A stretch of 64,000 nucleotides of DNA from BOKV01 sp041739465 (GTDB taxonomy: Bacteria; Pseudomonadota; Alphaproteobacteria; Rhizobiales; Rhizobiaceae): positions 3,364 through 67,363 of the forward strand of contig JBGSNX010000009.1 of assembly GCA_041739465.1 (NCBI GenBank), written 5' to 3'. Position 1 is the stretch's first letter, and every line of letters begins with the position of its first letter. Shown here piece after piece: positions 33,581 to 42,768 of this stretch. A program made the position numbers and the translations under genes. The notes under the pieces are model-generated. The model ran no database searches and was not told the origin of the DNA. It worked only from the letters and a program-made list of their open reading frames with translations.

Positions 33581-34849
33581 ATGTTTCCGCTAGACCGGAT
33601 GCTCAAGGCTTTTGTCAAACGCGGCCAACTGACCGTCATAGACGCGCAGGGCAAGGCACATTTGTTCAGCGGTATTTCGTGGACACAAGCGGATGGCACT
33701 GCTCTGAAACCGGTTGCCATGCGCATTCACGATGCATCGCTTTACCGCAAGATCGTCCTTAATCCGGAACTCCATGTTGGCGAGGCCTACATGGACGGGA
33801 AACTCACCTTTGAGAGCGGTTCGAATGTCCGCGATTTCCTCACGCTGTTTTCCGCCAACCGGTATTCGCTGTCCGACCTGAAAACGCAAAAGTTATTTTT
33901 TGCCATCAAGATGCTGCTGCGCAGGATCCAGCAATCCAACCGGCCGGGCGAAGCGCAGAAAAACGTGGCGCACCACTACGATGTCGGGAATGACCTGTAC
34001 CAACTGTTCCTCGACAAGAACCTTTTGTATTCATGCGCATATTTCCATTCGGATGAGGACACGCTTGAGACCGCCCAGCGAAACAAGCTGCGGCTGCTGG
34101 CGGCCAAACTTGATTTGAAGCCTGGCCAGAAAATACTCGATATCGGCTGCGGCTGGGGAGATCTTGCCCTTTACCTTGCACGCCTTGAAGAAGGCGTCGA
34201 AGTGCTGGGCGTGACCCTCTCCAAGGAACAGCACGCACTTGCCACGCAGCGAGCCGAGAAAATGGGATTGTCGCACCGCGTCAAGTTCGAACTTCGCGAT
34301 TATCGCGCGGTTGAGGGCAGGTTCGACCGGATCGTTTCGGTTGGCATGTTCGAGCATGTTGGCGTTGGCCACTACGAGGAATTCTTCAAGAAAGTGAATG
34401 CACTGATGCCCGATGACGGGATCATGGTGCTGCATTCGATAGGGCATATGAGCCCACCCGGCACGGCCAGCCCGTGGTACCGGAAATACATCTTTCCAGG
34501 GGCGTATTCACCTGCGCTTTCGGAAGTGTTTTCGGTCATCGAGCGCAACAATCTTTGGTGTCTCGACCTTGAGTTCCTGCGCTTGCATTACGCCATGACG
34601 TTGCGCCACTGGTGTGAACGGTTTGATGCGAACCGGGCAAAAGTGGTCGAACTTTATGACGAGCGATTTGCGCGCATGTGGGAGTTTTACCTGATCAGCG
34701 CCGAAATGATGTTCAGCACCGGAAGCCAACTCGTTTTCCACATGCAGTTGTCGCGCAAGCGCGACGCAGCGCCCATTGTCCGGGACTACATGATCGACCG
34801 GCAACGGGAATATGTGCGCCGCGAACAGGCCATGGGGCTTGAACTCTAG
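33581..34849 (+). CDS. cfa: cyclopropane-fatty-acyl-phospholipid synthase
   Basis: A 422-residue protein: N-terminal lipid-binding domain, then AHHYDVGNDLYQLFLD, the SAM motif ILDIGCGWGDLALYLA, and the later RFDRIVSVGMFEHVG and PGAYSPAL motifs of the CfaS family. It transfers a methylene group from SAM to unsaturated acyl chains of membrane phospholipids. ATG at 33581 is eleven bases after GGAGG; an alternative ATG at 33572 is only two bases from it. Upstream in-frame GTG at 33539 looks unlikely. Confidence 0.93.
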   Translation: MFPLDRMLKAFVKRGQLTVIDAQGKAHLFSGISWTQADGTALKPVAMRIHDASLYRKIVLNPELHVGEAYMDGKLTFESGSNVRDFLTLFSANRYSLSDLKTQKLFFAIKMLLRRIQQSNRPGEAQKNVAHHYDVGNDLYQLFLDKNLLYSCAYFHSDEDTLETAQRNKLRLLAAKLDLKPGQKILDIGCGWGDLALYLARLEEGVEVLGVTLSKEQHALATQRAEKMGLSHRVKFELRDYRAVEGRFDRIVSVGMFEHVGVGHYEEFFKKVNALMPDDGIMVLHSIGHMSPPGTASPWYRKYIFPGAYSPALSEVFSVIERNNLWCLDLEFLRLHYAMTLRHWCERFDANRAKVVELYDERFARMWEFYLISAEMMFSTGSQLVFHMQLSRKRDAAPIVRDYMIDRQREYVRREQAMGLEL

Positions 34850-34907
34850 GGTCAGCACCCATTACGTGGAGACGCTTCGTCGGGTATGATGACCCTGGAG
34901 AATCGCC

Positions 34908-35702
34908 ATGCAGCAATATCTTGACCTTCTGGAAATGGTGCTCGAAAAGGGCACGGATCGCGGCGACCGGACCGGCACCGGGACGCGTTCGGTGTTTGGC
35001 CACCAGATGCGCTTTGATCTCGGCGAAGGTTTTCCCGCGCTGACCACCAAGAAGCTGCATCTCAAGTCGATTATCGTCGAATTGCTGTGGTTTTTGCGCG
35101 GCGACACCAACATCGCCTATCTCCACGAACATGGTGTGCGCATCTGGGATGAATGGGCTGATGCAAAGGGTGATCTTGGCCCGGTCTATGGCCGGCAATG
35201 GCGCTCCTGGCCAGATGGCAAGGGTGGAGAGATCGACCAGATCGTCCAGTTGGTCGAAGGGATCATCAAGAACCCCAATTCGCGGCGGCATATCGTAACG
35301 GCCTGGAATCCGGCTGATGTCGATGCCATGGCGTTGCCGCCTTGCCATTGCCTTTTCCAGTTTCACGTCGCAAACGGGCGGTTGTCCTGCCAGCTTTACC
35401 AACGTTCGGCAGACATCTTTTTGGGCGTGCCCTTCAACATCGCCTCCTATGCCCTTTTGACGATGATGATTGCCCAGCTGACGGACCTCAAGCCGGGCGA
35501 TTTCGTGCACACGCTGGGCGATGCGCATCTTTACCACAACCATTTTGAGCAGGCCCGCTTGCAGCTTGCCCGCAAGCCCGGCCCGCTGCCGGTGATGCGA
35601 CTCAACCCTGAAATCAAGCGGCTTGAGGATTTCCAGCTTGGGGATTTTGAGCTGTTGAACTACGTCGCGGCCCCGACAATCAAAGCGCCTATTGCCGTCT
35701 AA
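34908..35702 (+). CDS. thyA: thymidylate synthase
   Basis: A 264-residue protein, exactly the E. coli length, with DRTGTGTRSVFG, LTTKKLHLKSI, the active-site LPPCHCLFQF cysteine, QLYQRSADIFLGVPFNIASYA and the final FELLNYVAAPTIKAPIAV. It methylates dUMP to dTMP using methylene-tetrahydrofolate. GGAGA precedes the ATG. The folA gene that regenerates its cofactor lies downstream, separated by an opposite-strand glycosyltransferase gene. Confidence 0.97.
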   Translation: MQQYLDLLEMVLEKGTDRGDRTGTGTRSVFGHQMRFDLGEGFPALTTKKLHLKSIIVELLWFLRGDTNIAYLHEHGVRIWDEWADAKGDLGPVYGRQWRSWPDGKGGEIDQIVQLVEGIIKNPNSRRHIVTAWNPADVDAMALPPCHCLFQFHVANGRLSCQLYQRSADIFLGVPFNIASYALLTMMIAQLTDLKPGDFVHTLGDAHLYHNHFEQARLQLARKPGPLPVMRLNPEIKRLEDFQLGDFELLNYVAAPTIKAPIAV

Positions 35703-35729
35703 GCTTTGTTTGAGTTGGGTGCTACCGGT

Positions 35730-37208
35730 TCACCATTCGCCAATTTTCAGCGCCTGCCATGCAGGCTCTGTTTTCGCCTGACCTTCCTGCGGCCTGAAAA
35801 ACGGGATGGCAAGTGAACCTGCTGGCGGGGTTTCGTCTGATTGGAACAGCAGCAAATGCGGCGTTGAAACCGCCACACCGGCTCCGTGCCTGGGCGTGGG
35901 GATTTGCAGCCAGTAGCGCAGGTGGCCGGCGGCATACCAGCTGCGCATGCTGGTTTCGCCGATCACCACAGGCACCTTACCGGACGCAGCTTGCGGAAAG
36001 GCAGTGGCAATGGCGGCAGGATTGGGCATGGCCGAGTCGCGCTGGGCTCCGGGAAAGAAACGCTTGTTGCCTGCCACCGTCAACGGGATGAGAATCAGCA
36101 AGATGAAGGCAGCTGTTGCAAGTCTGCGAAAGGCTGTCTCATCGATATGGCGGGCAAAGTGGATCGCCGCTGCCAGCGGGAAGAACACAGCTTCGGGCTG
36201 TAGCCAGTGGTCACGAAAGCTGGTGGTGCCGCCAATCAGGACCAACGCCAGAAACATGATTGCCAGCATTGCCCACAAGCGCAGGAACATTTGCCGTGCA
36301 TGGGCTGTTTGTTGTGGCATTTCACCTGAAAGCGGGCGCGGGGCTTTCCTTTGGTCCAACCAGCCAAGCCCGATGATTGCCAGCCAAACCGCATGGACAC
36401 CAGCGGCCGCCAGTGCAAATTCGCCAAGGCCGTGAAGCCGTGTTTGAAGGAAACCAAATCGGTTGATGCCAAGATTGCCAAGCTTGGCGGCACCGGCACC
36501 CGGATTTTCGAGGATGTAGAGATAATGGGGGGCAGCAATCGCAAGCCCCACCACAATTGCAAGCAGGAATGCCGGCGTCGCAATGAGTTTGCGCCCTTTT
36601 GGGTCGGAAACGAAAACGACAAGAATTGTCAGCAAAAACAGGGCATAATTGTACTTGGCGACCAGACCCAGGCCCACACAAAGTGCCAGAGCCACGAAGG
36701 CGAAGCGAGTTTGTCTTTGCAGCAAGTGAAACATCACGAATGTCGTTGCCACGACCAGAAACGTGTTGCTGACGGTATGGGTGTGATCGATCTGTGATTC
36801 CCACGAGAAATTGGCGCTGAACAGCAGGCCAAAGCTGCCGATGGCTGCAAGCATTGCACTGCCGGTCAATTTGCGGCCAAGCAGTGCCAGCATGGCCCAA
36901 GTTCCAAACAGGATCGCATTTTTGACAAAGGCGATGGCAAGGAAATTCACGCCCAAGATGCCGAATGCGGCTGTTTGGAGCCATTGGAACAATGGCGGGT
37001 GCGGGCCATAGCCGAAGGCAAAATGGTCGGCAATGGCCAATTGTTCGGCTTCGTCAAGGTTTGCGGGCGCACCAAGCAGCGTGCGCACCATCATTTGAAC
37101 CAGAAAATACACGGCGAGCACAACCATGGTGTGGTCGCGCAGCGTGGTTGCGAGCAAGCCAATCGGGGATTGGTTGGCAGGAATTCTGGAAATGGCCGAT
37201 TCATTCAT
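35730..37208 (-). CDS. ArnT-like GT39-family membrane glycosyltransferase, 492 aa
   Basis: A polytopic membrane protein (about eleven to thirteen hydrophobic segments) with the GT-C acidic first-loop motif LDEAEQLAIADHFAFGYGPHPPLFQWLQT and the DHTHTVSNTFLV region of the PMT/ArnT superfamily. A hydrophilic C-terminal domain (last 100 residues) ends after a FFRPQEG segment. Such enzymes transfer sugars from polyprenyl-phosphate donors to lipid A, glycans or proteins in the periplasm. Starts at 37208 or 37223 are both possible; the frame is open farther upstream inside folA. It lies between thyA and folA on the opposite strand. Confidence 0.85.
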   Translation of the reverse strand: MNESAISRIPANQSPIGLLATTLRDHTMVVLAVYFLVQMMVRTLLGAPANLDEAEQLAIADHFAFGYGPHPPLFQWLQTAAFGILGVNFLAIAFVKNAILFGTWAMLALLGRKLTGSAMLAAIGSFGLLFSANFSWESQIDHTHTVSNTFLVVATTFVMFHLLQRQTRFAFVALALCVGLGLVAKYNYALFLLTILVVFVSDPKGRKLIATPAFLLAIVVGLAIAAPHYLYILENPGAGAAKLGNLGINRFGFLQTRLHGLGEFALAAAGVHAVWLAIIGLGWLDQRKAPRPLSGEMPQQTAHARQMFLRLWAMLAIMFLALVLIGGTTSFRDHWLQPEAVFFPLAAAIHFARHIDETAFRRLATAAFILLILIPLTVAGNKRFFPGAQRDSAMPNPAAIATAFPQAASGKVPVVIGETSMRSWYAAGHLRYWLQIPTPRHGAGVAVSTPHLLLFQSDETPPAGSLAIPFFRPQEGQAKTEPAWQALKIGEW

Positions 37209-37371
37209 GTTTGCAGGTTCCATCTGCCTTGCCTGGCTCTGGTCAAGCCAAGCTGCAAAAGAGTCAACTGGAAAACAGCAACTGCGGGCTGGCTTCACAT
37301 TGCCAAAAAGCCGGGAGCGGTTCATTTCAGCTTCTGCGGCTGCCAATTGCAGCGGTGAACGGAGGGCGTTA

Positions 37372-37884
37372 ATGGCAAAATCCAGCTTGGCGATGATTGC
37401 AGCGGTCGCACAAAACGGCGTCATCGGTGCTGAAGGCGGACTTCCGTGGCGCCTGCCTTCAGATCTCAAGCGGTTCAAGATGGTGACGCTGGGAAGGCCG
37501 GTCATAATGGGCCGCAAGACGCATGAGTCGATTGGCAGGCCGCTGCCTGGAAGAACCAACATCGTGGTTTCGCGCCGTGCTGGCATTTCATCGCCCGGAG
37601 TGTGGTTCACCGGGTCGTTGGCGCAAGCCATCGATCTGGCTCACCGTGAAGGCGGCGAGGGTGAAGTCTTCGTGATCGGCGGGGGACAACTTTACGCAGA
37701 AGCGATGCCGCTGGCAGACCGGCTTTACATCACGCATGTCGCAGCAACGCCTGAAGGGGACACGCGATTTCCGCATATTGATCCCGATGACTGGCAGATC
37801 GCCAGCAGCGAAACGATAAAAGCTGGCGAAAACGATTCGGCTTCGATGGAGTTCGTGGTGTATCGAAGAGCCCAAAAGGACTGA
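37372..37884 (+). CDS. folA: dihydrofolate reductase
   Basis: A 170-residue protein with the DHFR core: IAAVAQNGVIGAEGGLPW, the catalytic acid in LPSDLKRFK, IMGRKTHESIGRPLPGR, and VIGGGQLYAEAMPLADRLYITHV. It reduces dihydrofolate produced by ThyA. The ATG at 37372 is preceded by GGAGGG; a longer upstream frame overlaps the divergent glycosyltransferase and is unsupported. Confidence 0.95.
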   Translation: MAKSSLAMIAAVAQNGVIGAEGGLPWRLPSDLKRFKMVTLGRPVIMGRKTHESIGRPLPGRTNIVVSRRAGISSPGVWFTGSLAQAIDLAHREGGEGEVFVIGGGQLYAEAMPLADRLYITHVAATPEGDTRFPHIDPDDWQIASSETIKAGENDSASMEFVVYRRAQKD

Positions 37885-38045
37885 CGCGCAGGGTTGCAGA
37901 CAGCCTGCCTGCGGCAAACTTGCGCCATTGTCTATGCCGGATGGCTACGAGGGACGGTTGAAAGCGCCAAACACCATCCCTATAACATCATTATTACGTT
38001 TTCCGGGAGGCATACCCTCCCACCACCCCATGACAAGGACGTGCA

Positions 38046-39176
38046 ATGCCCTGGAGCAATCAATCCGGCGGAGGCTGGAACAACAACAATTCAGGGCCAG
38101 GTGGCCCATGGGGACAAGGTCCGCAAGGACCGCGCGGTGGCGGGAACCCGCCAGACCTTGAAGAAATCCTGCGGCGTGGCCAGGAACGATTGAAGCGGGC
38201 AATGCCCGGCGGCGGCGGCAGTGCGCTCGGAACACCGCTGTTCTGGGGCATCGGGATTGCAGCAGCGATCCTTCTTTACGCCTACCAATCAATCTACACC
38301 GTTCAGCCGGACCAGCGCGGCGTGGAACTTCTGTTCGGCAAGCCGAAGGAAGAAATCTCGATGCCGGGGCTCCAGTTTGTCCTTTGGCCAATCGAAACGG
38401 TCGAAATAGCCAACATTCAGGAACGCCAGCTCGAGATTGGCAATACCCAGCGTGCCAACCAGTCGTCCACCGGGCTGATGCTGTCCGGCGACCAGAATAT
38501 CGTCGATGTGACGTTTTCGATCCTGTATTCAGTGACCGATCCCAAGGCCTATCTTTTCAGCGTCGCCAACCCTGATGAAACAGTTCGCCAGGTAGCAGAA
38601 AGCGCGATGCGTGAAGTCGTGGGTCGCCGTCCTGCCCAGGACGTGTTCCGTGATGACCGTGGTGGCATTTCCGACCAGGTTCGCGCGACTGTTCAGGAAA
38701 CCCTCGACAGTTACGGCGTCGGTGTTCAGGTAAACACGGTGTCCATCGAGGACGCTGCGCCGCCACGCCCGGTTGCCGATGCATTCGATGAAGTTCAGCG
38801 CGCCGAGCAGGACGAAGACCGTCTTGTTGAAGAAGCACAAAAATACGCCAACCAGAAACTGGGTGCCGCACGAGGCAAGTCGGCGGAAATTCGCGAAATC
38901 GCCGCAGCATATAAAAACCGCGTCGTTCAGGAAGCGACCGGTGAGGCCGCACGCTTCACCTCCGTATACAATGAATACGTAAAATCGCCCGATGTGACCC
39001 GCAAGCGTCTGTTCCTTGAAACGATGGAGCAGGTGCTCAAGTCGTCCAACAAGATCATCATCGAGCAGGGTTCAGGCGGGCAGGGCGTGGTTCCATATCT
39101 CCCGCTTCCCGAAATCGGCAAGAATCGTCCAGCGCCGACGCCATCAGTGTCCGGTCTTACAGGAGTTCAGCAATGA
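38046..39176 (+). CDS. hflK: FtsH protease modulator HflK
   Basis: A Gly/Asn-rich cytoplasmic N-terminus (GGGWNNNNSGPGGPWGQG) precedes one membrane helix (about residues 62-80), then the SPFH/band-7 domain (YTVQPDQRGVELLFG through VVGRRPAQDVF) and a coiled region. HflK and HflC form a membrane complex that regulates FtsH. The stop overlaps the hflC start (ATGA). The 160 bases before it hold only a small GGGAGG/CCTCCC hairpin and no gene. Confidence 0.94.
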   Translation: MPWSNQSGGGWNNNNSGPGGPWGQGPQGPRGGGNPPDLEEILRRGQERLKRAMPGGGGSALGTPLFWGIGIAAAILLYAYQSIYTVQPDQRGVELLFGKPKEEISMPGLQFVLWPIETVEIANIQERQLEIGNTQRANQSSTGLMLSGDQNIVDVTFSILYSVTDPKAYLFSVANPDETVRQVAESAMREVVGRRPAQDVFRDDRGGISDQVRATVQETLDSYGVGVQVNTVSIEDAAPPRPVADAFDEVQRAEQDEDRLVEEAQKYANQKLGAARGKSAEIREIAAAYKNRVVQEATGEAARFTSVYNEYVKSPDVTRKRLFLETMEQVLKSSNKIIIEQGSGGQGVVPYLPLPEIGKNRPAPTPSVSGLTGVQQ

Positions 39177-40078
39177 GCCGCCTTTCAATCCTTGGCATAG
39201 TGGTCGCCGTTATCGGCATCCTTGCCTACAATTCCGTGTTCGTCGTGAACGAGCGTGAGCAGGCGATCGTGGTGCGTTTTGGTCAGATCCAGGACGTGAA
39301 GTCCGAGCCGGGCATCTACTTCAAGATGCCGCTCGCGATGCTCGAACTCGACAATGTGCAGATCATTGAAGATCGCAAGCTGCGCTTCGACCTTGACGAT
39401 ATCCGCGTCCAGGTTTCGGGCGGCAAATTCTACGAGGTCGATGCTTTCGTCCTTTACTCCATTGAGGACGCACGCAAGTTTCGTTCGACCGTTGGCGGCG
39501 ATCTGACACAGGCGGAGTCTCGGCTTCGCACCCGTCTCGATTCGGCTTTGCGTCGTTCCTACGGTGTGCGCGGCTTTGAATCAGCGCTTTCCAAGGAGCG
39601 CGGTGCGATGATGGCGGAAGTGCGCGAGCAAATCCGCGCTGACGCCACGGCCCTTGGGATTGCCATCGAGGATGTCCGCATCCGCCGTACGGACCTTACC
39701 AAGGAAGTTTCCGACCAGACCTACGAGCGCATGAAGGCGGAGCGTTTTGCAGAAGCAGAACTGATCCGTGCGCGCGGCAATGAAGGTGCCCAGCGTATTC
39801 GCGCGGTTGCAGACAGACAGGTTGTGGAACTTGAATCGGAAGCCCAGCGCGAATCTGAAATCATGCGCGGCGAGGGCGAAGCCGACCGCAACCGGATCTT
39901 TGCCGAAGCGTTCAACAAGGATGCGGAGTTCTTCGAATTCTACCGCTCGATGCAGGCCTATACCCAGGCTCTCGATAATTCGGGAACAACCATGGTGCTT
40001 TCACCTGAATCCGACTTCTTCCGCTTCTTCGGCAATCCGGCAGGTCGCGCCAAGGCAACGGCGCCCGGTCAACAGTGA
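39173..40078 (+). CDS. hflC: FtsH protease modulator HflC
   Basis: One N-terminal membrane helix (LSILGIVVAVIGILAYNSVF), then the SPFH domain (VVNEREQAIVVRFGQI, later RSYGVRGFESALS) and a coiled stretch with RIRAVADRQVVELESEAQRE. Partner of HflK in the FtsH-regulating complex. Translationally coupled to hflK upstream and to the DUF2065 gene downstream. Confidence 0.95.
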   Translation: MSRLSILGIVVAVIGILAYNSVFVVNEREQAIVVRFGQIQDVKSEPGIYFKMPLAMLELDNVQIIEDRKLRFDLDDIRVQVSGGKFYEVDAFVLYSIEDARKFRSTVGGDLTQAESRLRTRLDSALRRSYGVRGFESALSKERGAMMAEVREQIRADATALGIAIEDVRIRRTDLTKEVSDQTYERMKAERFAEAELIRARGNEGAQRIRAVADRQVVELESEAQRESEIMRGEGEADRNRIFAEAFNKDAEFFEFYRSMQAYTQALDNSGTTMVLSPESDFFRFFGNPAGRAKATAPGQQ

Positions 40079-40314
40079 TGCCGCAGACGGCAGCGGGGGT
40101 GGCGGAAATGACCAGCCACCCCGGATTGGGTGAAGCCCTTTTGACGGGCTTCGGCATGATGCTGGTACTGGAAGGCTTGATCTATGCAGGTTTTCCCGGT
40201 GCCATCAGGGAGATGGCGCGCCAGTTTCCGTCGATCACGGACAATTGGTTTCGTTTTTTCGGAATTGCCGCGATGCTTTGCGGCATCGGCATTGTCTGGC
40301 TAGTGCGATCATGA
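40078..40314 (+). CDS. DUF2065 family small membrane protein, 78 aa
   Basis: Two hydrophobic segments with the family pattern MMLVLEGLIYAGFPGAIREMARQ and a final FGIAAMLCGIGIVWLV. DUF2065 genes are regularly found between hflC and a Do protease in alphaproteobacteria, pointing to a common membrane-quality-control unit. The ATG at 40078 overlaps the hflC stop by one base; a start at 40108 would give a more typical length. Confidence 0.85.
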   Translation: MPQTAAGVAEMTSHPGLGEALLTGFGMMLVLEGLIYAGFPGAIREMARQFPSITDNWFRFFGIAAMLCGIGIVWLVRS

Positions 40315-40352
40315 GCGGCGGCATTGCCGCACCGAACAAAAGGAAAGTCCCC

Positions 40353-41816
40353 ATGATGTTCCCGACTGGAAAAGGTGCATTCACAATCGCGGTTCTGGCA
40401 GCCAGCCTGGCTTTTTCACCGATGGTGCCGCCCGCATTTGCGCAGCAGGGGCCAAGCTCTGTTGCCGACCTTTCGCAAAAACTGATCGGTGCGGTGGTCA
40501 ACATCTCCACCTCGCAGAAAGTTGCCAAGGAAAAGCGCACCCTGCCATTGCCAAAAGCGCCAGAAGGAAGCCCGTTCCAGGAATTCTTCGACGATGTTTT
40601 TCCAGACAAGGAAGGTGAAGGCGGCAGTGGCGAAACGCGTCAGTCGCTGGGATCAGGGTTTGTGATCGATCCTTCCGGTATCATCGTCACCAACAATCAC
40701 GTCATTGCCGATGCCGATGAGGTCATTGCAAATTTTTCTGACGGCACCCAGCTTGTTGCGGAAGTGGTTGGCAAGGATACCAAGACTGACATTGCTGTAT
40801 TGCGGGTAAAGCCTGCAAAACCGCTGACGTCGGTTCCTTTCGGGGATTCGGAAAAAGCAAGGGTTGGCGACTGGGTGCTGGCAATTGGCAACCCGTTCGG
40901 TTTCGGGCGTACCGTGACGCTGGGCATTGTTTCGGCAATCGGGCGCGACATCAATTCGGGTCCCTACGACAACTACATCCAGACGGATGCGTCTATCAAC
41001 AAGGGCAATTCGGGCGGACCGCTGTTTGATATGGCCGGCAATGTGGTTGGCATCAACACCGCGATCATTTCACCGTCTGGCGGGTCGATCGGCCTTGGCT
41101 TTGCGATCCCCTCAAATCTGGCCAAAACCGTCATCGATCAGCTCGTCCAGTTTGGTGAGACGCGCCGTGGCTGGATCGGCGTCCAGATCCAGACAGTTAC
41201 CGACGAGATTGCTGAATCGCTCGGCCTCGACAAGGCGCGTGGCGCGCTGATTGGCGATGTTTCCAAAGGCGGCCCTGCAGAAGTTGCAGGCATCAAATCT
41301 GGCGACGTGGTGCTTTCATTTGATGGAAAACCGGTTGAGGAAATGCGCGATCTGCCAAAGATTGTAGCAGATACGCCGGTCGAGAAAGAAGTTCAGGTTG
41401 TCGTGCTGCGCAAGGGCAAGGAAGAAACCCTGACTGCAAAAGTTGGCTTGCTGGAAGACAGTGACGCCAAGAAGGCTTCGCTGGAACTGCCTCAGCCTGA
41501 GGTTGAGGCGGCGCCCGTGGGCAAGCTTTTCGGGATGACTTTGAAGGAACTCACTGACGAAACCCGGGAAGCTGGCAAGGTTGGTGCAGACGTCAAGGGC
41601 GTTCTGGTTGCGGAAGTGGACGCCGGAAGCCTGGCTGCCGACAAGGGCATCGAGGTGGGCGAGATCATTGTCGAAGTTGGCCAGGAAGTTGTTTCAAACG
41701 CACGGGAAGTTTCCGACCGGATTGAAGCAATCCGCAAGGAAGGCCGCAAAACTGCGCTGGTCATGGTCTCCAGCCCGAAGGGCGATGTTCGGTTCGTCGT
41801 GCTGCGGGTCGAATAA
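40353..41816 (+). CDS. Do family periplasmic serine endoprotease (DegP/DegQ-like), 487 aa
   Basis: A signal peptide (residues 1-30, ending PPAFA) precedes a protease domain with His116 (TNNHVIAD), Asp146 (KTDIAVL) and Ser220 (KGNSGGP), then two PDZ domains. It is distinct from the protease at 1496: it lacks the Gly/Pro-rich loop and is linked to hflKC-DUF2065, as in many relatives. AGGAAAG lies eight bases before the ATG at 40353; the ATG at 40311, coupled by ATGA to the preceding gene, is an alternative that would put 14 residues before the signal peptide. Confidence 0.93.
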   Translation: MMFPTGKGAFTIAVLAASLAFSPMVPPAFAQQGPSSVADLSQKLIGAVVNISTSQKVAKEKRTLPLPKAPEGSPFQEFFDDVFPDKEGEGGSGETRQSLGSGFVIDPSGIIVTNNHVIADADEVIANFSDGTQLVAEVVGKDTKTDIAVLRVKPAKPLTSVPFGDSEKARVGDWVLAIGNPFGFGRTVTLGIVSAIGRDINSGPYDNYIQTDASINKGNSGGPLFDMAGNVVGINTAIISPSGGSIGLGFAIPSNLAKTVIDQLVQFGETRRGWIGVQIQTVTDEIAESLGLDKARGALIGDVSKGGPAEVAGIKSGDVVLSFDGKPVEEMRDLPKIVADTPVEKEVQVVVLRKGKEETLTAKVGLLEDSDAKKASLELPQPEVEAAPVGKLFGMTLKELTDETREAGKVGADVKGVLVAEVDAGSLAADKGIEVGEIIVEVGQEVVSNAREVSDRIEAIRKEGRKTALVMVSSPKGDVRFVVLRVE

Positions 41817-41825
41817 GCGACCCGC

Positions 41826-41855
41826 TTTTGTCGGCGGTTTTCTCAGCCGACAAAA
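41826..41855. terminator. bidirectional terminator overlapping the 3' end of serB
   Basis: TTTTGTCGGC (41826-41835) and GCCGACAAAA (41846-41855) form a perfect 10-base stem. The second arm encodes the last residues and stop region of serB, so one hairpin serves two convergent genes. Confidence 0.75.
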
Positions 41856-42730
41856 TCTTGCTGACGGTAGCCCTGCAGATACAGCAGCGCGGTCAGATCG
41901 CCGTGATTTATGCGGATGCGGGTCTGGTTTGCGACGAAAGGTTTGGCATGCAAGGCGACGCCTGTGCCGGCCAGCGCGAGCATGCCAAGGTCATTGGCAC
42001 CATCTCCAACAGCAATGAACTGCGCAGGTGAAAGGCCGTGTTTGGTGGCAATCGCCGAAAGTGCATCCGCCTTGGCTTCGCGGCCCAAAATCGGCTCCAC
42101 GACTTCGCCGGTAAAGTGGTCACCCTCTTCAATCAGCACATTGGCGCGATGCTCGTGAAATCCAAGCGCGGCGGCAATTTCTGAAGTAAACCGCGTAAAG
42201 CCGCCAGAAATGAGCGCGGTCCAGGCACCATTGGCCCGCATCGTGGCAACCAGTTCCCGCCCGCCGGCTGCATAGGTGATCCGGGTTTTCAGGACTTCAT
42301 CGACGACGCTGATCGGCATGCCTTTCAACAGGCCGACGCGTTCGCGCAATGCAGCTTCAAAGTTGATTTCGCCATTCATCGAGCGGGCGGTCACTTGCGC
42401 TACCATCTCACCGACGCCGAACAAATCTGCCAGTTCGTCAATGCATTCCTGATCGATCATGGTTGAATCCATGTCGGCAATCAGGCCCGATTTTCTTCGG
42501 GTTGCGGCAGGCTGCACTGCCGCGTCGACCGGCCTGCCCTGAACCAATACTGCAAGGGTGGCTTCGGCTTCTTCGCGTTTCGTGTTAACCGGCAATGTGA
42601 GGTCGCAAGCGACGCGTTGCGACAGCCAGTGAACTTCACGGGCACCAACCGCCCGTGCTGCGGCATTCACAAACGCGTCGTCAAGCGCCAGCTCCAAAGG
42701 ATTGGCGATCAAAGTGGCAACAAATTTCAT
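41843..42730 (-). CDS. serB: phosphoserine phosphatase
   Basis: A 295-residue HAD phosphatase: N-terminal ACT-like region (MKFVATLIANP...), nucleophile motif LIADMDSTMIDQECIDELA, VISGGFTRF and the metal motif VGDGANDLGML. It performs the last step of serine synthesis. The ATG at 42730 fits the family; the longer frame upstream is in the opposite-strand miaA start. Divergent from miaA, convergent with the Do protease gene. Confidence 0.94.
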   Translation of the reverse strand: MKFVATLIANPLELALDDAFVNAAARAVGAREVHWLSQRVACDLTLPVNTKREEAEATLAVLVQGRPVDAAVQPAATRRKSGLIADMDSTMIDQECIDELADLFGVGEMVAQVTARSMNGEINFEAALRERVGLLKGMPISVVDEVLKTRITYAAGGRELVATMRANGAWTALISGGFTRFTSEIAAALGFHEHRANVLIEEGDHFTGEVVEPILGREAKADALSAIATKHGLSPAQFIAVGDGANDLGMLALAGTGVALHAKPFVANQTRIRINHGDLTALLYLQGYRQQDFVG

Positions 42731-42768
42731 GCTATTTCCCACAACCCCCGCCGCAAGGAAGCCAAGCA

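Noticed and set aside
40353..41816. The two Do proteases (1496 and 40353) as a recent duplication
   Set aside because: They differ in loop content, N-termini and genomic setting; each looks like its own orthologous group.
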